Assembly (NCBI GenBank): GCA_935421135.1
Contig: OW285187.1
Span: forward strand, 14,409,929-14,473,928
Source: Bugulina stolonifera
Lineage: Eukaryota; Bryozoa; Gymnolaemata; Cheilostomatida; Bugulidae
Direction: 5' to 3'
Length of the DNA stretch: 64,000 nucleotides
Shown here: positions 13,701 to 25,700 of the stretch, in pieces
Layout: every line of letters begins with the position of its first letter
Position numbering within the stretch: position 1 is the first letter of the stretch
The notes under the pieces: model-generated
The model's input: the letters and a program-made list of their open reading frames with translations, nothing else
Told to the model about the DNA's origin: nothing
Databases searched by the model: none
Position numbers and translations under genes: made by a program

Positions 13701-16700
13701 ATAACATTTACATTAACCTTGCACCTAAATACAAACGGGTTCGTATATGAGATGCATTTATTGTAATTAGAATTCTGAAGACTTCCATGTAGTACGTACT
13801 TACAATATTAATCTATTTAAAGTTGCTATTTTTACTGTTTTTATATTAGTAATGTTTCGCAGTGTGGTATGGATTGTGTATCATTACCATAGGTTGTGTT
13901 CATGTATGTACATTGTATACATTTGGTTTCATGAACTGTGTATGTTGTGTTGTAGGACATGGCTACACTACACAAGAGGTTTATAACAGATTGTCACAGA
14001 AGACTGGAGGCTCTGCTCATATCTCTAAGAGGTGGTGGCTCCGTAGTGTTCACTTCTCTCTCTCAAGCTCTCTATATACTCTCTAGTCCATTAGTCCCAG
14101 GTATATACACATCACTCTATATTCAGTTATTCACAGTACTACCCGGTCTGGTTTCTTTTATAATGTCTGATAGTATAATTGAAATAGAACATGTACAATG
14201 TACATTCATGTATATGTAAATTGCATAATATACACACAAGTATAATTACAGTGTATCAGACACAATATTTGTTTGAAATGTTATTATCATAAATGTTTAC
14301 ACAAATTACTTCTTTGATTGGTGCAGTTACATTTAGAACCATGTTACCCAAGGGTTCATTCTGTAAATTCTGCAGGTTTAGAGAAGCTGCCTGCCCCTCT
14401 GAAACCCAAGTATGTACTGAACATAGAGAGGTTGCTGCTGATAGTCGAGCACTATGTCCTGGTCGTGGAGGAAGTATACAATCAACCTCGCTCTATTCTA
14501 CCTCATGGTTCCTCGTTCTACGGCTCCCCACTCACTGTCAACTGTGAGTGTGAGACCAGGAAGGAAAGCTTTGTTATACAGGTCAGTATTTCTATGCATA
14601 TAGCAAATCTAGATCTAGTATCTTCGATGTATTTGTGTGGGCATTACCTCTTACTACTTCCTGTTATACCTTTACGTAATAGTGAGCATCCGGAGCCTAG
14701 TGGTTAAGGTTATGTAACTGGGGTTCTCAAAAATAAAATTCCTTTTAACACTATATACGCATTACTACCTGGAAAGCCATAACGTTGCGTCATATGACTT
14801 AATGCTAACGCTGAAAGCTGTCCAGGCCCTTTCAGACATGGTTAAATATGTGGGAGAAATTTCAAAAGAAAATTCAGACCCCAGTTACATAACCTTAAGG
14901 TGTTCAGTGTGTAATCAATGTGTCCAGGGTACAGATCATGACTGGGTGACTAATGATGTTAGAAACAATATCCAGCTTTTATATTTCTCCTGAGTTACAT
15001 TGAGGCAATAAAGTGCCACTCTATCTGCGATTAATCTGGGAAATAGATCTGGACAGAGTCCAAGAACGATATAACTGGTTGTGTGATGTCACTGCGTACA
15101 CATGCACATATCCATACACGTACACATGCACATACACGTACACATGCATGTACACATACACATACATGTACACGTACACATACATGTACACGTACACATA
15201 CATGTACACGTACACATACATGTATATGTACACATACACGTACACGTACATGTATGTGTACACATACATGTGCACATAAATGTATGTGTGCACGTACACA
15301 TTACTACATTGACATTATTCGCAGACACATCGTAATGAGACGCTGCTGTCGTTCCGCACGCTAATATCAGACCACATGAGGGTGAGCCCAGAGCACATAC
15401 AGTTCAATAAGTCGGAGCTGAAGAATAACAACAAGGACCAGCGACTACTCGGGCAGTTGGGTATTGAGGATGGCTATAAGATCACCTTCAGACTCAGTTA
15501 TCTGGCTTCCACAACCACATCAGTCTCCCAGGTGAGTGCAGTTGGCTTTTGAATATTAGATAACAGCCTGCCAAGTTGTATGTTGGTTACAAAGTTTTGA
15601 TTAAAGTCCCAAGGCTTATTCAAACCCCTAGCCCAAAGACTGGTGGTGAGATAGTAAGTACTGTAGGTGCTTTAAAGGCAGGCCCGCAATTGCTTCACCA
15701 ATTCACTCTCAGTTTGCAGGCAGATCGGGGCACACCTGTGGCACAAAGACCTAGTTGTCAGTGGGCAGGTGCTCTAACCCACTGAGCCACCTCCTATTAC
15801 GGTTGGAGGCGGGCTTTTGAAAATTAGAAAACAACTTGACTAGTTGCGGGTATGGTTTTCATATTGTAGCCCCTGCAGTCATCCTATGCTATATAATAGA
15901 TATCTCTATAACTTCCAGGGCAGCAATGGCCATGGTCTCAGTGGAAGAGCTTTCTTACTTCAATAGTTTAGGGTTTCAGTCTTCTGGTCTGCACATCAGC
16001 GAATTAACGACTACGTAATCCTGCCACCCTTAACTATCAGTTGTTTTATTTCAGCCTGCATTACCAACAGTATCTGAGAGCCCACCTGCTGCCAGTGCTA
16101 GCGTGTCTGCTGGTGCCATACTGGGTGCCACATCTCCTTGTAAACCAGGCAACTGGGAGCTGGAGAAGAACCTGCCTGGAGTGATGATAGCACATGAGAG
16201 TCAAGTGTTCAGGCTACTCTATCAGCTGGCAGAGCTGGGCGAGCAGAGGTATTACACTATGAACTAGCTGTTTGGTAATTTCCATGGTTGGTGTATATCG
16301 TGGTGTTCACTATTTCATGGTTGGTGTATATCGTGGTGTTCACTATTCCATGGTTGGTGTATATCATGGTGTTCACTATTCCATGGTTGGTGTATATCGT
16401 GATGTTCACTATTCCATGGTTGGTGTATATCGTGGTGTTCACTATTTCATGGTTGGTGTATATCGTGGTGTTCACTATTCCATGGTTGGTCTATATCGTG
16501 GTGTTCACTATTTCATGGTTGGTGTATATCGTGGTGTTCACTATTCCATGGTTGGTGTATATCGCGGTGTTCACTATTCCATGGTTGGTGTATATCGTGG
16601 TGTTCACTATTGAATAATTGACACATAGTAGCCGAATGAATCATTCATAAGGTAACTAACATAGGCAAGTTATATTCAACTGGTGTTGTTGTTGGTTAAT

Positions 16701-19700
16701 TTTGGGGATCATTTCAAATGTTCAACATGTATATGTACGGGCACATTTATATTAATAATTTGTTGAATGTGGGAGTTGCCTGTTCCTGATATGCAGAGCC
16801 AATTGTAATTTTCAACTGACTCTCCCTTCCACAGCTACATGCACATTGTCTATATACAGGATCACACAGAGAGTTGTAGCACTACTACACCTCATACCCA
16901 CCGACCCAGCTGTTGTAGACATGATTGATAACATCACCAGCTCCCACAACACTACGTCTACTCTCAGTGCAACGGACAATGAGTCAGTGTGTAGCTCTGC
17001 CATGAGCTCACCAGCCACTAGCCCCGCCCCCAGTCCTTGTAAAGTGAGGCATGCTACCGGCTCTATCTACGGCAGTCAGACATCAGTACTCAGCAGGAAG
17101 TCTTCGTCCTCTACTAAACTCGGCTCTCTGTTCAATAAAACTACAGCCGCCGGTGTGAACAAGGAGATATCTCCTTTCAGAGTTCGTTACAATCTTGAGG
17201 TATGCCATTGCATTTATTCATGCATACATTGTACATGTATATATACATACAAAGACATATGCATAGGTACATATGTATGAATATGTACGTACATGCATAT
17301 GTGCATGAGGTTATTACACTTTTTTTCATTTTCAGTATCCATCTGATTTGTCAAATATTCCTTTAATTTATTAAAAGAGTAAGATATGAAGCAAGCCTTA
17401 CATACATGTACTTGTGTGCATTACTAGCAAAGTCATGTTGCTAATCACAGCTAAGTACTCATAAGAGAAGGGACCTGTTTATTCCCCATCTCGTTAGAAG
17501 GGCGCGTTAGTGAAAGTCAGATCATATAGTACTTGTGGTTTGCTGGGAGTAGTATTGTGTTTATTCCAACTGCTAATGTATTACATAGTCGGTTATGAAT
17601 ATGTACTGCAGGTACTAGTGTATCAGTAAGCTATGACTACATATTGCAGGTGCCAGTGTATCAGTGATTTATGACTACATATTGCAGGTGCTCAGCTCTA
17701 GGATTATGCCTGTGGATATACCAACAGGCAGACCTACTCTTTTCTGTGAGGAGTTTGTTTCCAGTAATGGACTCGGGCTAATCCTCCAAATATTCCACGT
17801 GGAGTATTTTCCTGCTGACGTTGAACACGAAGTGAGACAGGCCTGCTACAGTTTGGCTCTACAGCTCATATCGTAAGTTATTATATTGTATATAATATCA
17901 AATAACGTAACGACTACAGTAGTGAGCTATTATTGCATGACTGTCAGATAATGTACATGTATATTGTGATGTAACCACCAGGTACCTGCTGTGTGGTGAA
18001 ACAGTACGTGGTACATCGAAGTCACTACTCTCTACCTCCTCTTGCCTCTCTCTCAAGACGATGGAACTGTCTGAGTTCTCCGACATGATCAGCTGTCTGA
18101 TGAGAGTGTCATGGGCTGCCAGTGTCGGCAAGCACCATCTCTCCAGCAGCATCCAGCCTACTAAAGACCTCAGTGCCTACGGTAGACTCAGACAGAACAG
18201 TGCAGGTTAGTGTTTACCGTGTCATATACATACTTGTACAATGTATGTATTACATGAAGTATTGAACTAGGCAGTGTTACTGTTAGTCATATCTTAGGGT
18301 TAGTGTTGAGTAGACCTACTACATTTAGATGGTATAGAGCACTCATATATAGTTTGATTGTGGATATTTAGTGTTTTTACACCCAGGGATCATATTATTT
18401 CTCTTGTGTAGAATTAGATGTTAAGTTAGAAAACCTTTTTAAGGAAACATATGCAACTAATACCGTATGTACCATGTACACTGTACCATCCTATATTATT
18501 TATGTAATTTGTAGACAGTGCCGCCAGTTCTAGCAGTGATAGTGACATATCTTGCCTACACGCTGGTGTCTGCCTTAGTCAGACCTCTGTTGATGCCATC
18601 GACTCCAGTATAGCTGTCAAAGCATTCGAGATTATGGTGTTATGTCTGCGATCCAGGCCAGATATGATTGGTTAGTATACAATTTTAAGGTGATTGGTTA
18701 CTGTTTAATTGCTAAGTTTGCTTAGTATTTATTTGACCTCCATACTCCTTCTAAGGTCAGTCGGTAGGCTAAGTGATGTGATGTGATGCGATGCGATGTG
18801 ATGTGATATTGAGGGTCATTACATATTCTTTTCTTTCCAGGTTGTTTTTACTCTTTACCTTGTGTTGCTGACTTCCTGTTGGATGTGCTTACGTGTTGCT
18901 GTCGTCATGAAGTACGGGAGTGTGTAGCCTCTAGTCTGAAGAAGCTGGCCAACTGTGTGGTGACTCATACCTCTGTAGGAAGTCCCAAACACTTTCTTCT
19001 TCGTGTGGTACTAACAGCTAGACTACCTTACTGGGTCACTCATTCCTCCACCAGGGGAGCTAAACAGGTATACACTAGCTATCCCATGCTGTCATGTGCT
19101 ATACTCTATATGCTATACTCTATATGCTATACTCTATATGCTATACTCTATATGCTATACTCTATATGCTATAATCTACCTAGGTATTCTTGTCCTGGTC
19201 CTACTCCCATACTTATTGACAACTGGACTATTGAATAGTTTAGCCGGACTCAGGTATATTTTGTTGTGTATGATCGTGCATATTATGTTCTTTGGTTAGT
19301 AGTATTAATCCATGCTGACACTCCAGTTGCAGTTAGGCGTTATTTCTTTGTAGAGACTGCTATCTCAGTGTCTGCAGTACTTTGATCTCCGATGTCACCT
19401 ACTCATGAACCTGACAGTGGAAGAGCAGCACAGTCTAGAGATCAATGTCTCCACATTGTTAGGGGATGAGTTGGCTTGGCTGTGTAATTTCCAACCAACT
19501 GCTAAACGAGTGTCAGATTTATCTACGGATGATATATTATTGACTGGTAAGTAATAAACACTTGGTGCTATGTATATAATATAGTAAACACTTAGTCCTA
19601 TGTATATAATATAGTAAACACTTAGTCCTATGTATATAATAATATAGTAAACACTTAGTCCTATGTATATAATAATATAGTAAACACTTAGTCCTATGTA

Positions 19701-22700
19701 TATAATATAGTAAACACTTAGTCCTATGTATATAATAATATAGTAAACACTTAGTCCTATGTATGTAATATAGTAAACACTTAGTCCTATGTATATAATA
19801 ATATAGTAAACACTTAGTCCTATGTATATAATAATATAGTAAACACTTAGTCCTATGTATATAATAATATAGTAAACACTTAGTCCTATGTACTTTGTGT
19901 AATGTCTTTACTCATAAGTTTAACATATCCTTCCTCTGTACTGTTAGTCTGTCTCATATATCTCTCTTATTCACTCTCAACCATAAAGTGTCCCCTTCTC
20001 TTTAGGTCTCCAGCTATCTCTCAGCTATCCTTATATTCTTACCTATCCCCTTAGTCTTAGCTCCCAACACACTTTGTACTAGTGCTTGTATATAATATAG
20101 TAAACACTTAGTCCTACCCATACATGTATGTTATTATACACGTGTGTATTCTTTGCTGGTGTTATATGCTTTTAGTCTTTGGTGTGTGTTGTCGTCTATG
20201 AATGTATTTGATATAGATATTATAGTATGCAAATACAACTGTAGTAGACACTTGGAGATTTTCATAATATGGATTTGTACTTTGTGTATTATTGTGTATT
20301 ATGCATGTGATACTTTTTAATTTTATTTTATTTATGCGCAGTCAGAGACTTAGTTCCACAACTGTGGAAATAACCCATCCCTGACCAGGGTTTGAACCCA
20401 GGCTTCAGAGTACCTAATCGCCGAGTGGACAGACACATTGACCACTACACCAGCTTATATTATGTATGTTATTGTGTACCGTGTGTGTTAGTATATACTA
20501 TACATACATTGCGTGTATGTTTTAGGGCACCTGCGACTGGTACAGAGTTTGCTGACATGTGAAGGTATAGACAAGAGTCAGCACATGTCAGTGATACACA
20601 CACTATTAGATGACTTCCTCTTTCCTGCTGCCAAGTTAGAGAGATCAGCTGACTGCCGTGATTCCCTTGCTGACTTCTCTCCAAAGTATGACATCATCCT
20701 CTGCATTTGTTCGACGCAAATACCCTATTATTATACCTACTGTATATACAGTATATACCCTACTATTATACCTACTGTATATACAGTATATACCCTATTA
20801 TTATACCTACTGTATATACAGTATATACCCTATTATTATACCTACTGTATATACAGTATATACCCTATTATTATACCTACTGTATATACAGTATATACCC
20901 TACTATTATACCTACTGTATATACAGTATATACCCTATTATTATACCTACTGTATATACAGTATATACCCTACTATTATACCTACTGTATATACAGTATA
21001 TACCCTATTATTATACCTACTGTATATACAGTATATACCCTATTATTATACCTACTGTATATACAGTATATACCCTACTATTATACCTACTGTATATACA
21101 GTATATACCCTATTATTATACCTACTGTATATACAGTATATACCCTATTATTATACCTACTGTATATACAGTATATACCCTATTATTATACCTACTGTAT
21201 ATACAGTATATACCCTACTATTATACCTACTGTATATACAGTATATACCCTATTATTATACCTACTGTATAACCCCCATGTAGGTGTATGGTACCCCTGA
21301 CCCAAACTGCTGCATATGATGTACTGCTGGAGATGTGTAGAGACAACATGGACGGTTTCCAGACGGTGGCTAGCAAGCTAATAACGTGGCACCACACCAC
21401 AGTTGAGACTACAGAATGGGAGTACATGCCTCCTGTAGAGGGCAGAGCCAGCTCCGGTAACTAACATCATTATAATATAACTTACTGTGTGGTGTAATGT
21501 GATAAACTAGGCACATGACATGACTCAATGGTAGTTTAAGTGTCCTTGGACCAAACCATGTTCTGTCTTCAACAAATGTAATGTCAACCATGATTGGTTC
21601 TAAGCAGTCTGTAGCAGGGCAAATCATAGAATGTCATTTAGCATTAATCCATTTAACGACCACAACGTATGTGGTGTAATGGTAATCCAATGTTAGAGGG
21701 AACTCAGTCTAGGCCTACAAGTGACAAGCTATATATAATATGTATTCAGTACCTGTTGGGTGTAATAAGATGGTTTTGTATGCATCTTTCTACTGCAGGT
21801 TTTGTTGGGCTAAAGAATGGTGGGGCCACATGCTACATGAACTCAGTGGTGCAGCAGATGTTTATGATTCCTGGGATTGCTGACGCTGTACTCGGTGTGG
21901 ACGAGGATGAGCTCAGTGATACACAGACGTGAGTGTGTACACCATATTACATGTACATGTGTGTGTACATGTATGTGTACATAGTATACTATGTGCATGT
22001 ATGTACTTAGTATACTATGTACGTGTACCGACGTACTTGGTGTATTATGTAAGTGTACACACTTAGTATATGTATGTACTTGCGTATAATATCCATATTG
22101 ACCATGTGTAGTCTGCTACTGCTGTTATTAACCAAGTAGTAATGCTGTATTTTGATCAAAAAACGCTCACAATGTTTTACCAATGATAGCGCACCGGGGG
22201 CACCTAGCTAATTATTGTAAACAGCAGTGTATGGTGATGATTGTAGAGTATTTCACGAGATCCAGCAGGTGTTTGGTCACCTTCTCTGTAGCCAGCTACA
22301 GTATTATGAACCGGCTCAACTGTGGCATGTGTTTAAACTCTGGGGTCAAAGTGTCAATGTCAGGGAACAGCAGGTAAGCTAGTCAGACCTTGTATCTTTC
22401 TTCCATTTGGCTACATGCTTAGTATAGCTCCTGTAGCTCCTATAGCTTCTTCATTCTTACAATTGAGTAGTAGTTAGTTAGAGGAATGTATTGTGCACCT
22501 TGTTACGGTATGTAGTAAAAGAGCTCTTTCTCGTTAGAGGTCTTTGTATTGAACTATCTGTGTCAAACCATGTTCAGCCTCTGTCTCTTGCTAAAACGTA
22601 TGTCAATCAATCACATGACCTATCACTAACAGTTGATTGTTTCCATGCACTACACATGACTAATAGTTAATAATATGTAATAATTTAGGAAGAGGTTGTT

Positions 22701-25700
22701 TGAGACCAAATACTTAGGTGTGAGTAGACCTCATGCTGAATATTCTACACTGAAAGATAGTAATTTCTCGCCGACTGTTTCTACCGGTATCATGGAAATC
22801 AATAGCAAAACACAAATCATAACATTCCCAGCGAAAGTAGCAGGCAATGGCTCGAATATTCAGCGTCAAGTCACAGTACCACAAACTTTGAGGCAACAAC
22901 ACCGCTGCAAAGACAAATTAATTTCCTAGTATTCCACCAAATCGATAATATCTAACATTGTAACAAATAACCTACACGAACGCTACAAGCGAACATCCTG
23001 TTTTATAACAATATTGTAGTGTTTGTTGTGTTTGTATTCAACTATTAGCACTTGTGCCCCCCCCCACCCCCTCTCTGTAATCCATTTGGAGACATCACAC
23101 TATCATGTGATTTTTCAGGATGCATTTGACTTCTTTACGGCTCTCACTGACCAATTGGACGAAAGTCTCAAAAAGTTTGGCCGAGAGCCAGTATTCCAAA
23201 ATAAACTGCAAGGTGTCTTCAGTGACCAAAAGAATTGTGAGGACTGTCCCCACAAGTAAGTCGCATAACTGTCCACAAGTAAGTCTAACTGCCCACATAG
23301 TAAGTATAACTGTCCACATAGTAAGTATAACTGTCCACATGGTAAGTATAACTGTCCACATAGTAAGTATGAATGTATACATAGTAAGTAAAACTGTACA
23401 TGTATATAAAGACCACCTTGCAGAATCTAGCACTGCAGGCCTAGCGCTGCAGGCCTAGCGCTGCAGGCCTAGCGCTGCAGGCCTAGCGCTGCAGGCCTAG
23501 CGCTGCAGGCCTAGCGCTGCAGGCCTAGCGCTGCAGGCCTAGCGCTGCAGGCCTAGCGCTGCAGGCCTAGCGCTGCAGGCCTAGCGCTGCAGGCCTAGCG
23601 CTGCAGGCCTAGCGCTGCAAGCCTAGCGCTGCAGGCCTAGCGCTGCAGGCCTAGCACTGAAGGCCTAGCACTGCAAGCCTAGCACTGCAAGCGAGGCAAC
23701 CGAGTCTTCTGTTACATTGTCTCCCAATATTTGTGGTGAAGTCTGTACTGTTCAGCTAGATTTTAACCTATACTCTGATCGTTATGTTAATGTCTATGCT
23801 GTGTACACCTATGACAATGAATGTGTAGTAGTTATTGTGTTACTTTCAATGTCAGGTACGAGAGAGAAGAGCCCTTCCTTGCTTTAAATCTTACAGTTAG
23901 TAACCCAAGTCTAGAACAGTCATTGGACCAGTTTGTGAAAGGTGAACTGCTGGAGGGAGATAATGCCTATTTCTGTGAGAAATGTAACCTCAAGGTATAT
24001 ATGGTTATTAATTTACAGGCATATAATTAGCTGAACTGATTTCACCCTTCTTAAGTTGTGTGAAGTTGTCTCCAAACCAAATCTAAAGTTAGTTATCACC
24101 AAGTGCTATGCTAGAACTACATACACATACATGTATAATGGTTTGACTATATGAAATGTATACAGTCATGTGCTATTGTACGTAATAAACACACATAATG
24201 TATACTCAATGTTACCTGTATGTGTAGAGGAATGCCGTCAAGAAGATGTGTATTAAAGTCCTACCATCAGTTCTGTGTATCCACCTGAAGAGGTTCAACT
24301 TTGACTGGGAGGCAAACAAAGCAATGAAATTTGATGATTACTTTAAGGTATGTTACCAGTATGTGTCCAGTATGTGTCCGGTATCTGACCAGTATGTGAC
24401 CAGTATGTGACCGGTATGTGGCATAATATGAAGCAGTAAAATAGCTCTTCTTTCAACATCTCGTACATTACTTTGTAACATATATATTACATGTAGCAAT
24501 GGTCGTATCATTATAATAATACGAGATTCTCCTTTTATCCTGACATATCACATATTTGTCTGCTGTCCATTTTATCGGTTCTAAACTACATGTTACTCTT
24601 GTATTATAGTTTCCGTTGGTGCTGGATATGGGCCCCTACACAGCTGATGGTAAGGTCGCACGGTATGAACTCGTGGGTATGGTGGTGCACACTGGACAGG
24701 CGTCTGCTGGTCACTACTATTCCTTCATCAAGGACAGGAGAGGGTCGGCCATGTCTAATGAATCATACGGTAAATGGTTCAAGTTTAACGATACAACAGT
24801 AGAAGAGTTTGACATGACGGATGAGGCAATGTCAGTTGAGTGCTTTGGTGGCAGGTACAAGGCTAAGAACACAGACACAGGGACAGGTGAGGTTTACTGT
24901 TGTGTAGCGCGTGCTCCCAACACATGCTACCTCGATGGCATTTTGTATTTACAACATAATAGCCATCTTGGCATACTGCAGGCTTTAGTATTGGCTGTAA
25001 CAAATCTTATGCACTCATATTGGCGATTCAACAATAATGGTGTCATTGAGACATTGACAACCGACAATTATTCTCATATACTTTGGGTATGCGAAAACAA
25101 AAGGTCACTGGGGTAGTATAACCGTTTTATCCTATAAAGTGGCATATACAATGTAATACTAATTTCCATGTGAGTAGAAGATGCTAAATAAGGTGATAAT
25201 ATATTACAGGTTACACAAGGCTACCAGAGGAGAGGATTAGGTATTGGAATGCATATCTACTATTCTATGAGAGAATAGCTAACCCCCGTATCACAGGAAA
25301 CAGGAGATCTAGCAGGTACCAGGTGCTCAGGAAATCTCCAGACAATCCAGCTACCGTCAGGCAGGACAGTCTCTCTGAACTGAGTGATCTGGTGCACCAG
25401 GGAGAGAAACAGGTACCTATATATAATAGTGGTGCACTGGTGTATCATTTTACTTGGGAGCAGGGACAGTAACTAGTCATTGGTTATTGTTTAAATTCTC
25501 TGTCTTGTATTATTAATGTCCATCAATATAATCTCATGTGAACGGACCTCATGCATGGAGACTAAAACACCTTTTTTCAGTCAGGACCTAGTGCCAACAG
25601 TTCCCTGCTGCGAACACAAAGTAACTATCTATATCAATAAAGTTTGCTACTTGAAGTGAAGTTGCTGTACATGTTGTACTTGTTACATAACATCTACTAT

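Noticed and set aside
15013..15364. Several overlapping frames of THTHT/YTYTY type
   Set aside because: Microsatellite artefacts, open on both strands.
22696..22929. 77-residue plus-strand frame in USP24 intron 27
   Set aside because: It has no place in the USP24 protein: exons on either side (VREQQ then DAFDFF) join directly as in the family.
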